This document shows positions 9,821-17,960 of a DNA stretch of 64,000 nucleotides, one piece after another. A program made the translations under genes and the position numbers. Position 1 is the stretch's first letter, and each line of letters starts with the position of its first letter. A model generated the notes under the pieces. It had not been told where the DNA came from. It did not search any database and saw only the letters and a list, made by a program, of their open reading frames with translations. The DNA is from an uncultured Planctomycetaceae bacterium (lineage in GTDB: Bacteria; Planctomycetota; Planctomycetia; Planctomycetales; Planctomycetaceae), in assembly GCA_903858815.1 (NCBI GenBank), contig CAIOKE010000363.1, forward strand, positions 1 to 64,000, read 5' to 3'.

Positions 9821-10450
9821 CTAAGTGCTGAGCCTTACAGCAGCGGCGATGCGGGCATTCAGAGTGTCGATCGCGGGCTGATTTTCGGTAAGCCATGGGA
9901 TGCACAGGTGGGCGTGGACTCGACTGGGTTCAACGAAGGCTTCGTGCATTGGCCGAACGGTCTGCTGGTACTGGTGGGCTACGGACTGCAGTGAGCGGCC
10001 GCGTTCGCTGGTATCGCGGAGTGTTCTTCTGAGCAGTCGCAGGTCAGCGGGAGTGTCTACGAAGATTCGCAGCTGCAGTCGCTGGCATAATTCCGGGACA
10101 GCGAACAGCAGGATGCCTTCCAGCAGGATCACGGGTGCCGGGTGTATGGTGGTGGTCTGTGTCAGCCGGCGATGAGTTGTGTAATCGTAAACAGGCTGTT
10201 GAATGGGCTGACCTGTCAGCAACTGATCCAGATGTTGCAGCAGCAGGCTGTTGTCGAGTGACTGTGGGTGATCCCAGTTGCCGCTGCCGTCAGGAAGTCG
10301 AGGCAGTTGTGGCAGGTCGTGGTACCACGCATCGTGTGTCAGTCGGCAGATATGAGCTCCGCAGGGACCGGAGCAGAGTCGATCGGCGAGTGTGGATTTG
10401 CCTGATCCGGAGCCTCCGGCAATTCCCAGCAGCAGTTGTGGTACAGGCAT
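9821..10450 (-). CDS. udk: Uridine kinase (uridine/cytidine phosphorylation)
   Basis: 209 aa, the normal length for the family. It phosphorylates uridine and cytidine in pyrimidine salvage, in the cytoplasm. The P-loop GGSGSGKST begins about residue 11, followed by 'THDAWYHDLPQL', matching the D-x-FY pattern after the first strand, and 'HPQSLD', the uridine kinase DHPxAxD-like segment. A lid region with 'RRTLRDTSERGRS' is present. It stands alone, divergent from the rhodanese gene. Phosphoribulokinase belongs to the same superfamily, but the length and motifs favour uridine kinase. Confidence 0.88.
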   Translation of the reverse strand: MPVPQLLLGIAGGSGSGKSTLADRLCSGPCGAHICRLTHDAWYHDLPQLPRLPDGSGNWDHPQSLDNSLLLQHLDQLLTGQPIQQPVYDYTTHRRLTQTTTIHPAPVILLEGILLFAVPELCQRLQLRIFVDTPADLRLLRRTLRDTSERGRSLQSVAHQYQQTVRPMHEAFVEPSRVHAHLCIPWLTENQPAIDTLNARIAAAVRLST

Positions 10451-10605
10451 CAGGAGGGAGACCTTGTCTGGAATGTGTGATGAGGACTTGCGGATGAGTT
10501 CTGAATGATGTCTGATGTGATGCCCGGTTCACAAGTCTGCCGCATTGCAGGTGTTTGCCGGGATCAGGGGTCTGAGTGGAATACCGAGTCCTAAGGAGTG
10601 TGGTG

Positions 10606-10980
10606 ATGGCGAAGGCGCATGGCGAGAGATTTCTTCAGATAGTCGATCGGGCGCGAGTTGAGATCAGGGAGTGTACGATTGAGGAAATGTGTGCTCGGCG
10701 AGCAGCGGGTGATTCATTCCTGCTGCTGGACGTGCGTGAAGAGAGTGAGTTTGCGGCGGGGCGGATCCCGGGGGCTCGACATCTGGGCAAGGGAGTGATT
10801 GAGCGTGACATTGAGGAAGTGGTACCGGATCCAGCGACACCACTGGTGCTGTACTGTGGTGGTGGTTATCGGTCAGCGCTGGCGGCATTGAATCTGAAGC
10901 TGATGGGCTACACGTCAGTAATTTCGATGGACGGCGGATTTCGGGGCTGGAAGGAGCGGGGCTTACCGATCGAGAGCTGA
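10606..10980 (+). CDS. Single-domain rhodanese-like sulfurtransferase
   Basis: 124 aa from the ATG at 10606. The ORF track begins at a GTG 30 bases upstream, but AAGGAG at 10593-10598 sits 7 bases before 10606. Rhodanese landmarks are 'LLLDVREESEFAAGRIPGARHL' and the active-site loop with catalytic cysteine, LYCGGGYRS, which would carry a persulfide. The loop resembles single-domain GlpE/PspE-like rhodaneses. No signal peptide is seen, so it is cytoplasmic. It ends 1 base from the convergent dnaB stop codon. The sulfur acceptor cannot be told from context. Confidence 0.9.
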   Translation: MAKAHGERFLQIVDRARVEIRECTIEEMCARRAAGDSFLLLDVREESEFAAGRIPGARHLGKGVIERDIEEVVPDPATPLVLYCGGGYRSALAALNLKLMGYTSVISMDGGFRGWKERGLPIES

Positions 10981-10981
10981 C

Positions 10982-12406
10982 TCAGAGATTGAAATCCTGA
11001 TCGCTCATGGGGCTGTAGTTTTCGAATCGCATGAATTCCTTGCGCCATGTGAGTCGAATGATGCCGGTGGGTCCGCTGCGGTGTTTTGCGACGATGATTT
11101 CAGCTTCACCGGGGCGATCTTCGGGGTCATAGGCATCGGGTCGATGCAGGAACATGACCATGTCAGCATCCTGTTCGATGGCACCGCTTTCGCGGAGGTC
11201 AGCGAGTCGGGGTCGTTTATCTTCGCGCAGTTCGACACCGCGGTTCAACTGAGCGAGTGCCACAACGGGGACTCGTAGTTCCTTAGCGAGGAATTTGAGT
11301 CGTCGTGAGATGCCTGCGATCTGCTGTTCGCGGGGTGCGTTCTTATCTTCCGGTTCGATGAGCTGGAGGTAGTCGATGATGATGATTCCGAGAGCTGATC
11401 GGCGGTGCAGCCGCCGTGCGAGTGCGGCGACCTGGGTCATGGTGCGACCGGGTTTATCATCGATGAACAGGGGCAGTCGTGCGAGGTCATCTGAGGCTTT
11501 GACGAGCTGCATGTGCTGATCTTCGCTGAGGTTTCCGGCACGCAGATCGTGTCCATTGATTTTTGCGGTGATGGCGAGGAAGCGTTCGGCCAGTTCGAGG
11601 TTGGACTGTTCGAGGCTGAACAGCAGGACGCCTTTACCGGATTTTCGGGCAACGGCTTCGGCGATGTTGCAGACGAGAGCGGTTTTGCCCATGGATGGGC
11701 GTGCGGCCAGAATAATGAGTTCGGTGGCCTGAAACCCGGTGGTTTGTTCATCGAGATCCCGGAAGCCGGTGGTGATTCCGGTGACATCGCCGGTTTTGCG
11801 CAGTCGTTCGTCGATACGGTTGAAGGCATCCATCAGGATATCGCTGATGGCGATGCTGGCGTTTCCACCTTGTTCTTCGACGATACTGAAGACGCGTCGT
11901 TCGGCGGTCTGCAGCAGAGATTCCACGTCATCGGAAGCGTTGTAGCAGTCGGCAAGGATTTCTGTGCAGGCATAGATCAGGCTGCGCTGCATCCACTTGT
12001 CGCGGACAATATCGGCGTAGTAGCGAACATGTGCTGCGTGAGGAACGGTTTCAAGAATTTCGGCGAGGTAAGCAGGGCCTCCGATCACCTCAAGTTCGTT
12101 GCGACGGATCAATTCTTCGGCCAGTGTGATGGCATCAATTCCGCGGACGCCGGCTTCGTAGAGCTTGTGCACGGCGGCATAGATTTTCTGGTGGGCATCG
12201 CTGTAGAAGTGTTCGGCTTTAAGTGATTCGCCGACTTCATCGATGGCTTCATTCATGAGCAGGATACTGCCCAGAACGCTTTTTTCTGCATCCAGGTTCT
12301 GCGGTGGCAGCCGCAGTTTGTCATCGGCTGCCGCCTGCCGGGACTCTGAGTTGTTATTTCGGCGAGAGCGTCTGGGACGTGATTCGCCGGGGTTATCAGA
12401 GGGCAT
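10982..12406 (-). CDS. dnaB: Replicative DNA helicase DnaB
   Basis: 474 aa. This is the hexameric 5'-3' helicase at the replication fork. A short basic, low-complexity N-terminal tail (residues 1-30) precedes the DnaB N-domain (about 33-135, 'LPPQNLDAEKSVLGSILL'). The RecA-like C-domain has Walker A ARPSMGKT (235-242), Walker B 'IIIIDYLQLI' and 'DLRESGAIEQDADMVMFLHR'. No intein interrupts it. It is last in the rplY-pth-rpsF-ssb-rplI-dnaB run, with a hairpin plus T-run just upstream (12429-12459), so it may be expressed partly by read-through or from its own promoter. Confidence 0.97.
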   Translation of the reverse strand: MPSDNPGESRPRRSRRNNNSESRQAAADDKLRLPPQNLDAEKSVLGSILLMNEAIDEVGESLKAEHFYSDAHQKIYAAVHKLYEAGVRGIDAITLAEELIRRNELEVIGGPAYLAEILETVPHAAHVRYYADIVRDKWMQRSLIYACTEILADCYNASDDVESLLQTAERRVFSIVEEQGGNASIAISDILMDAFNRIDERLRKTGDVTGITTGFRDLDEQTTGFQATELIILAARPSMGKTALVCNIAEAVARKSGKGVLLFSLEQSNLELAERFLAITAKINGHDLRAGNLSEDQHMQLVKASDDLARLPLFIDDKPGRTMTQVAALARRLHRRSALGIIIIDYLQLIEPEDKNAPREQQIAGISRRLKFLAKELRVPVVALAQLNRGVELREDKRPRLADLRESGAIEQDADMVMFLHRPDAYDPEDRPGEAEIIVAKHRSGPTGIIRLTWRKEFMRFENYSPMSDQDFNL

Positions 12407-12428
12407 AGCGTTGAGCCGTGGGTGTGTG

Positions 12429-12459
12429 AAAAATCCCCAGGCAGAGGGCTGCCTGAGGA
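12429..12459 (-). terminator. Terminator-like hairpin between rplI and dnaB
   Basis: On the minus strand an 11-bp stem (TCCTCAGGCAG / CTGCCTGGGGA, one mismatch) with a 4-base loop is followed by five T residues. It lies after rplI and 23 bases before the dnaB start. The form fits an intrinsic terminator or attenuator that would lower dnaB expression relative to the ribosomal protein genes. Confidence 0.65.
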
Positions 12460-12517
12460 TTCAGGAAATGGGCAACGTGCAGAAGCAGTGAGTACTGATT
12501 TCTGCTGGCGACTGTGA

Positions 12518-13006
12518 TCAGCCGCTGGTGGCTGAGGGTACAACCCAGACCTTGACTTCGGACTGTACCTTTTCGTGGAACTTCAGTTTCACGGTGTACA
12601 TGCCGAGTTCCTTGATGGGGCCTTCAAGCCGCACATGCTCGGCTTCGACAGGATGTCCGGCAGCCTTGAGGGCTTCGCTGATGTCACGAGCGACAACTGA
12701 ACCGTAGAGGTGGTTGTCGGAGGTGGCGTGAGCTTCGATGGTGGCGCTGTACTTGCTGACCGCTTCGGCAACCTTCTGCAGCTGCTTGATGCGTCCGGCT
12801 TCCAGTGCTGCCAGCTTCTCGCGGTGTTTTTCAACCATCCGCTTGTTGTGCTCGGTGGCTACAGTGGCCTTGCCCTGGGGCAGGAGGAAGTTGCGAGCGT
12901 ATCCGGGCTTAACTCGGACAATGTCACCACGTTTGCCAAGATTTTCGACGTCGTGGACAAGCAGTACTTCGACGTTTCGGGAAGAAGGAGCAGTCGTACC
13001 AGCCAT
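12518..13006 (-). CDS. rplI: 50S ribosomal protein L9
   Basis: 162 aa. L9 binds 23S rRNA near the L1 stalk base. The N-domain signature 'VENLGKRGDIVRVKPGYARNFLLPQGKA' is clear, followed by the long connecting helix and the C-domain. About ten extra residues (MAGTTAPSSR) precede the usual L9 start; AAGGAT before the ATG at 13006 supports this start. It lies between ssb and dnaB. The usual rpsR (S18) gene between ssb and rplI is absent. Confidence 0.97.
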   Translation of the reverse strand: MAGTTAPSSRNVEVLLVHDVENLGKRGDIVRVKPGYARNFLLPQGKATVATEHNKRMVEKHREKLAALEAGRIKQLQKVAEAVSKYSATIEAHATSDNHLYGSVVARDISEALKAAGHPVEAEHVRLEGPIKELGMYTVKLKFHEKVQSEVKVWVVPSATSG

Positions 13007-13079
13007 TGCAAAGATCCTTGGTTCAGAACGCCTGTAAGGAGGCTACCGAGTTTTCGGGTTGAGTATTGAGGGATGGATT

Positions 13080-13592
13080 TCAGAATGGGACGTCGTCGTT
13101 GCCGGCGGGCATGTCATCGTAGAAGGTCTGGTCAGGGCCACGACCGCTGTCCGCGGCAGCAAACCCATCGTTGGACTGTGGTCGGAATGACTGAGCCCCG
13201 CCAGATCGCTGGGCCCCACCGCCGCCGCCACCAGCGCCCCCGCCGCCACCATCACCGCGACCACCAAGCAGCTGCATGCTGTCGGCGACGACCTTCAGTT
13301 TGGAGCGTTTCTGACCGGTTTCCTTGTCGTCCCACTTGTCCATCTGCAGGCGACCTTCGATGAGTGCCGGGCGACCCTTTGAAAGGTATTCGCCAGCAAT
13401 CTCTGCGGTTCGTCCCCACAACGTAATGTCGATAAACGACACTTCCTCACGGCGTTCGTTTGAGCGTTTATCCGTGTAGTTGTGGTTGATTGCCAGAGTG
13501 ATGTCGCAGACTGCCGTGCCCCCGGTGGTGTAACGCACCTCAGGGTCACGGGTCAGATTGCCCATCAGAATGACTTTGTTGAACGAGGCCAT
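13080..13592 (-). CDS. ssb: Single-stranded DNA-binding protein
   Basis: 170 aa. The OB-fold begins 'MASFNKVILMGNLTRDPEVRY' and continues through 'FIDITLWGRTAEIAGEYLSKG' to about residue 110. A glycine-rich linker (GGRGDGGGGGAGGGGGGA) follows, and the tail ends DDVPF, the acidic tip that contacts replication and repair proteins. GGAG lies 6 bases before the ATG. It is in the rpsF-ssb order typical of bacteria. Confidence 0.97.
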   Translation of the reverse strand: MASFNKVILMGNLTRDPEVRYTTGGTAVCDITLAINHNYTDKRSNERREEVSFIDITLWGRTAEIAGEYLSKGRPALIEGRLQMDKWDDKETGQKRSKLKVVADSMQLLGGRGDGGGGGAGGGGGGAQRSGGAQSFRPQSNDGFAAADSGRGPDQTFYDDMPAGNDDVPF

Positions 13593-13650
13593 TGAAGACT
13601 CCGGACCACATTGGATTAAGACGGCGGTTTCAGGCAGACCAGTCAGGACA

Positions 13651-14046
13651 TCATTCGATGTCGGCAGCCGGTGCTTCCTGCTGAGCCGGCACAGCGCCGG
13701 TCAGGGCGTTGACGTTGGCATCGAAGATGCTTTGTGGGTGACGGATGACCATCTGTCGGATGATCGTTTCACTGAGATGGCTTTGGCGGACCAGCGTCTT
13801 CATGCCGGAACCAGGCATCGTGAACATGACGATGTAATGCAGGCCCTTTTTCATGCCATTGATTTCATAGGCCAGTTTGCCGTCGGCCCATGGGCGATGA
13901 GCGACAACTTCTGCACCGGCTCGTTTGAGCACGTTCATAATGTCACCGATCACGGCATCCGGGTCCGTCGCAAATTTGCCACTATCGACCAGAAACATGC
14001 CTTCGTAATTATGCGGCTTCACGACTTTTTGAACTGCGACAGTCAC
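13651..14046 (-). CDS. rpsF: 30S ribosomal protein S6
   Basis: 131 aa with a GTG start at 14046; GGGAG lies about 10 bases upstream. The S6 fold is recognised by 'NYEGMFLVDSG' at the N-terminus and 'VVAHRPWADGKLAYEINGMKKGLHYIVMF'. A short extension (MTVAVQKVVKPH) precedes the core, and the C-terminal tail is Ala/Pro/Glu-rich. In most bacteria S6 pairs with S18 in the small subunit platform; the S18 gene is not in this cluster. Confidence 0.95.
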   Translation of the reverse strand: MTVAVQKVVKPHNYEGMFLVDSGKFATDPDAVIGDIMNVLKRAGAEVVAHRPWADGKLAYEINGMKKGLHYIVMFTMPGSGMKTLVRQSHLSETIIRQMVIRHPQSIFDANVNALTGAVPAQQEAPAADIE

Positions 14047-14104
14047 GGAACTGCTGCTCCCTGTAAAAACACCCGGTGACGAATCAACCGACTTGAATTG
14101 ATGC

Positions 14105-14677
14105 TCAGGAATCGGACGACTTGTTGTACCGATTCATGACCTCTGTCAGACCACTGCTGACCCAGAGCCGAATGGAATCTGCCGAGCAGTCCAGCGATTG
14201 CTGAACCTGCTGCAGCTGATCCGCACGGAACCGTGCCAACACCCAGTTCACCGGATCCATCTGATCCGGCGGACGTCCGATACCCAGTCTGAGTCTTGGC
14301 ACCTGTTCAGTGCCCAGCTTTTGCAGGATATCGGCCAGCCCCTTCTGGCCCCCGGAAGACCCGCCAGCACGCCAGCGAAGTCTGCCCAGAGGCAAATTCA
14401 TATCATCACAAACGACAACCACATCAACAGGTTCAACCTGATAAAATCGCAGCAGCGGCTGAACACACTGGCCACTGCAATTCATAAAGGTCAATGGTTT
14501 CACAAGCAGAACTTTGTGTCCGTCCGCCTGTACCTGCTGTATCTGTCCCTGAAACTTCAGTTGAGGTTTCTCAGCGTGCCACAACTGGGCCAGCCGATCC
14601 ACCACATCAAATCCGACATTATGGCGAGTACCAGTGTACTGTGACCCCGGATTCCCCAGCCCAACGACCACTTTCAT
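14105..14677 (-). CDS. pth: Peptidyl-tRNA hydrolase
   Basis: 190 aa, usual length. It frees tRNA from prematurely released peptidyl-tRNA. The signature 'VVGLGNPGSQYTGTRHNVGF' holds the catalytic His19. Further conserved parts are 'KPLTFMNCSGQ', 'VVCDDMNLPLGRLRWR' with the catalytic Asp, and 'GGQKGLADI'. It follows rplY by 17 bases, the widespread ctc/rplY-pth order, and precedes rpsF by 58 bases. Confidence 0.97.
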   Translation of the reverse strand: MKVVVGLGNPGSQYTGTRHNVGFDVVDRLAQLWHAEKPQLKFQGQIQQVQADGHKVLLVKPLTFMNCSGQCVQPLLRFYQVEPVDVVVVCDDMNLPLGRLRWRAGGSSGGQKGLADILQKLGTEQVPRLRLGIGRPPDQMDPVNWVLARFRADQLQQVQQSLDCSADSIRLWVSSGLTEVMNRYNKSSDS

Positions 14678-14694
14678 TGGAATTCAACAAGCGT

Positions 14695-15252
14695 TCAGAC
14701 GGCCTTGCGAGGATCGTAAAGTTCGACCATGACAGTGTCACCCGCCGTCACCAGCACCGCATGCTCTGGCAACTGCAGGTCTGAGGCCTTAATGACATCG
14801 CCGAGCCCCAAAGCACCAATCCTGACCGGAATGGACTTGGGAATTCGGTAGTCCGGGCAGTCCACCCTCACTCGCTTGGAGTGCTGCTTCAGGATACCAC
14901 CGTCCTTCAGACCGGCCGGCTCGCCACGCAGTTCAAGCACAACGTCCACAGTGGCACGACCGGCCGGGTTCACCCGACGCAGGTCCACATGCAGCACCTT
15001 CGTACTGAATACGTCCCACTGCAGCTCCTGGACAACGGCCTTGTCAACCGCACCGTCCAGTTCGACGTCCACAACCGAGGACCGATCAGCAACCAGCTTG
15101 TCCACAACTTCTGCACAGATCGAAACGGAAGCGCCGGGCTTTCCCAGACCATACAGATTGGCCGGAACTCGACCAGCAGCACGCACCAGGCGAGCACCCT
15201 TCGAGCCCGGTAACTGACGATGCTCGACCTTCAACAACAGATCTTCCGACAT
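14695..15252 (-). CDS. rplY: 50S ribosomal protein L25/general stress protein Ctc
   Basis: 185 aa from the ATG at 15252 (MSEDLLLKVEHR). The ORF track extends 23 codons upstream, but that extension does not look like L25. The N-domain binds 5S rRNA ('GARLVRAAGRVPANLYG'), and the long form has the C-terminal Ctc beta domain ('ELRGEPAGLKDGGILKQHSKRVRVDC'). It is the first gene of the minus-strand run, with about 430 bases of non-coding DNA in front that should carry the operon promoter. Confidence 0.94.
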   Translation of the reverse strand: MSEDLLLKVEHRQLPGSKGARLVRAAGRVPANLYGLGKPGASVSICAEVVDKLVADRSSVVDVELDGAVDKAVVQELQWDVFSTKVLHVDLRRVNPAGRATVDVVLELRGEPAGLKDGGILKQHSKRVRVDCPDYRIPKSIPVRIGALGLGDVIKASDLQLPEHAVLVTAGDTVMVELYDPRKAV

Positions 15253-15682
15253 TGAAACAACCCCGAAAAAATCCACATCGACTGAATATGTGTGAAAGCA
15301 ATCTGGGAAATCAAAAACCACTGGTCAGTACGGCCACTGGAACACCGCAGTGCGGATGGAACCAGCGATGTTCGGCTGCAAAGCCCAGAATTCCACAGCT
15401 TTTGTGGCAATTTCCAGCCGATGCCGAGCAAACGCACAGCAAAAAAAACCAGTTATTCACCCGGCCAAAGAACCAAACAAATCAACTACTGACTACGAGG
15501 GCGCGCAAAATCACCCTCGGAAAGTCGAAACCGCTCAGCATATCGCGTGAGAATTCCAGCTTCAACAGAAGTTCTGGGAGTTTCGGGGAAATCGCAGACG
15601 TGGGCATCCAACGACGTCAACACAACAAGCCACACCCAATCAACTCCAGCAATACAACGGGGGCGTGCTGTTTAAATGTTCA
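15253..15682. other. Non-coding region upstream of rplY
   Basis: 430 bases with no credible gene. The ORFs called here on both strands lack family features and a ribosome binding site. The stretch is richer in A and C than its surroundings. It lies between the stop of the GlsB-like gene and the start of rplY, both on the minus strand, so the promoter of the ribosomal/ssb/dnaB run is expected near 15270-15330. I saw no convincing -35/-10 pair. Confidence 0.5.
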
Positions 15683-16081
15683 TTATGCGGCGTCGCGCAA
15701 GACGTCGTCAATCACCTGACGACGACGCAAACGTCGACGGACACGACTCATCCAGCGGTCGTCGTCCTCAGTCGCCTCACGGAAAAACGAACCAGCCAGC
15801 AGGCGATAAAAGAATAACAGTGTAAAGGCCCCGAAAACCGCGGCAAAAAAGCCCTTGAAGCTGATTGGATCAATGGATGCGTCACGCCAGAAGAACAGCG
15901 CCGTGCCACAGCCCACCACGCTGCCACCAATCCCAATCAGCATCGTGGCGACGGCGCCGCCGGGGTCGCGACCGGGCATGATAGCCTTCGCTGCCAACCC
16001 GGTCAGCGTACCAAAGCCCACCCACCGCAACAGCTCGTTCACACTGGTTCGCAGTATTTCCATCAGCTCAGTTTCGGTCAT
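15683..16081 (-). CDS. GlsB/YeaQ/YmgE-family small membrane protein
   Basis: 132 aa. Three hydrophobic segments with the family's glycine pattern: 'VGFGTLTGLAAKAIMPGRDPGGAVATMLIGIGGSVVGCGTALFF', then a third span around 'FFAAVFGAFTLLFFYRLLAGSFF'. The K/R-x-hydrophobic-PGRDPGG motif is characteristic of transglycosylase-associated (YeaQ) proteins, often stress-related inner-membrane proteins of unknown activity. The C-terminal tail is acidic then very Arg-rich ('MSRVRRRLRRRQ'), longer than usual. AGGAG lies 10 bases upstream of the ATG. Confidence 0.82.
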   Translation of the reverse strand: MTETELMEILRTSVNELLRWVGFGTLTGLAAKAIMPGRDPGGAVATMLIGIGGSVVGCGTALFFWRDASIDPISFKGFFAAVFGAFTLLFFYRLLAGSFFREATEDDDRWMSRVRRRLRRRQVIDDVLRDAA

Positions 16082-16267
16082 CCAGGCACGTCTCCTGCTG
16101 CGAGCAGTCTTCAGCGGTTCCCCGCGCAGGGCGCAGCATGAACCTTCACAGGACTGGCAGTTTTATCGGCAAGGTCCCCGCAGACTGCTCAATTTGTGCT
16201 GGCTGTGTGGCGAATTCTTTCCGCGGACGTGGCGGCGACCGGGCAGTTCGGCAGAAACTGCCGCTGG

Positions 16268-16501
16268 TCAGTCAGAAATCCAGCAGAAGCGGGGCACGAG
16301 CTGGCCGGCCACGGTGACCTGCTCCTGAAACATCGCCAGCGGGCGGACCCACAGGGAGTGGTCGCCATAATCTGTGCGGTAGACGACCAGCAGTTCGCGG
16401 GTCTCTGAATGCGTCGCGACTCCGAGCACGACGTAGTCCTGTCCTTTGTAGTGTCGGTAGCGACCGGGGCCGGGGAAATCAGGCTGGGTGTTGGAGTTCA
16501 C
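16268..16501 (-). CDS. DUF1653 small protein
   Basis: 77 aa with a GTG start at 16501. The core 'PGRYRHYKGQDYVVLGVATHSETRELLVVYR' and 'LWVRPLAMFQEQV' matches the DUF1653 pattern, a small beta domain of unknown function, usually 60-80 aa. No signal peptide or membrane segment. It lies 40 bases downstream of the next minus-strand gene, so co-transcription with it is possible. Start codon is uncertain because no ribosome binding site stands out. Confidence 0.8.
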   Translation of the reverse strand: MNSNTQPDFPGPGRYRHYKGQDYVVLGVATHSETRELLVVYRTDYGDHSLWVRPLAMFQEQVTVAGQLVPRFCWISD

Positions 16502-16541
16502 GGTGGGCGTCGGTTATCTGCGAGTTGGCGTGGCTGAGGGA

Positions 16542-17639
16542 TTATTCGAGGAATGGGTCAAAATCAAAAGGTGGTGTCGTGGGCTGTGGCTGTTTGGGGG
16601 TGGTGTCCACGGTTGCCGCTGGTTGAGAGCGAGTGGAAGAGGTTTCAGCTGTGTTAATGTTGGGGAAGCCGGGGTTGCGGACGAATTCTGTCAGTGCCTG
16701 AGCAGCGCTGGTGGCGACTTTTTCGAAAGTACTGGGTTGTGCGTCAGCGGTCGTTGGGTGATTGCTTTCGGACGCGTTGGCAAGTCGGACCTGCTGAGCC
16801 TGGTCGAGCAGTGACTGGGCGTGTTCTTCCAGCGAGGCCGTGACTTCCTCGAACACCGGCAGTGTGCTGGTCTGTGGTGGCAGTTGTGGGCGCGTCGCGG
16901 GTGCGGTTTCGCTGCTGAGGTCGCCGAAGATGCGTTTTTCGATTTCTTCGGCCTGTTGTCGCAGGAGTGCAGCAGCCGGGCTTTCGCTGTTGCGGGGAGA
17001 GTTTGCAGGTGTCGGCAGGGTGACTGGCGGGGTCTCAGTGGGTTTGTTTCCGGACAACCCCTGTTGCACGTCGGAGTCTGTGAATCGCGAGTTATTCTGG
17101 GCTGGTGAGGCGCGGCGGAACGGGTCAGCCGGAGTTTTTCCACCGGGGAGCGGTCGAGGTGTGACGGCATTAAACGGGATCGCACGCTGCTCCTGCGTGG
17201 GCGAGTCGATTACGGGTTTTTCGGTTTTTACGATCGTGTTTTCGGCTTTCTTTCCGGGCAGTCGTGTGCGCGTGCGTTCGAGGAAGCCGCGAAATTCATC
17301 GAGAGTGGCGGAATTCTCTGTGAGTGAGTCTTTGAGTGCAGATGTGACGGAATCACTGATGAGTTCGCCGGAGCCATTGGCGAGTATTGCGCGGGCGAGT
17401 TCCGGGCGATCCTGCCAGCGTTCGGGAGTCCAGCTGCGGATATCTGTGTAGGTGAGTCCGAGGGACTGCTGGGGTGTGCGTGGCAGCACTTTGAAGCCGC
17501 TGTCAGTTCGCAGGACGTGGAACTGCAGTGCGAAGAACATGGTTGCGGCGCCGAGCGAGGTGCCGACCAGAAATGGCTTGATTCTGCTCACGGGAGTTTC
17601 CTGATCTCTCGGGGAGGCAGTCTGCGGGATAGTCTGCAT
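16542..17639 (-). CDS. Single-span membrane-anchored protein of unknown function
   Basis: 365 aa; I do not recognise the family. Residues 20-40 ('RIKPFLVGTSLGAATMFFALQFHV') form one membrane span, with a short cytoplasmic N-terminus. A small conserved-looking block follows ('GLTYTDIRSWTPERWQDRPELARAIL'). The rest is low complexity: Pro/Thr/Ser/Gln-rich with predicted disorder, and a helical patch around 'AALLRQQAEEIEKRIFGDL'. This suggests a periplasmic linker or envelope scaffold. A 320-base gap separates it from the divergent MFS gene. Confidence 0.7.
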   Translation of the reverse strand: MQTIPQTASPRDQETPVSRIKPFLVGTSLGAATMFFALQFHVLRTDSGFKVLPRTPQQSLGLTYTDIRSWTPERWQDRPELARAILANGSGELISDSVTSALKDSLTENSATLDEFRGFLERTRTRLPGKKAENTIVKTEKPVIDSPTQEQRAIPFNAVTPRPLPGGKTPADPFRRASPAQNNSRFTDSDVQQGLSGNKPTETPPVTLPTPANSPRNSESPAAALLRQQAEEIEKRIFGDLSSETAPATRPQLPPQTSTLPVFEEVTASLEEHAQSLLDQAQQVRLANASESNHPTTADAQPSTFEKVATSAAQALTEFVRNPGFPNINTAETSSTRSQPAATVDTTPKQPQPTTPPFDFDPFLE

Positions 17640-17960
17640 ACTGCGGGGGACGCAGTGGGGCAGCGGTGTGCAAACCTACCACGTGTCAGAGTCAGACTTT
17701 GGAAGAAGTCCCGGGGGTCGGTGAAAAGGAGTGAAAAAGAAAATGGGGTGCCCGTCTGTTCTTTGCAGTCGGCATATCTGTCAGTTTCGGACCGTGTTTA
17801 CTGAGTGTTGCGGTCGCGAGGTGATTGTGTGAGTTGTGCCGAGGCTGCAGTTTGCGCCGTGGTTGGTTTTGTGTCGTGGGGATCTTATGCTGGCGGACTG
17901 AAGTGGCGGGAATGCGGTGATTTTCCGGCTTTCGTATTTCGGGTAAGGGGGGTTGTTTTT
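17640..17960. other. Divergent intergenic region
   Basis: About 320 bases between the starts of the membrane-anchored protein and the MFS transporter. The ORF track extends the MFS frame into it from 17805, but that N-terminal part is Cys- and Gly-rich and lacks the family look. Both promoters should lie here. I could not pick out clear elements. Confidence 0.5.

Noticed and set aside
11513-12226. 237-aa plus-strand ORF
   Set aside because: Lies wholly inside dnaB on the opposite strand; dnaB is certain.
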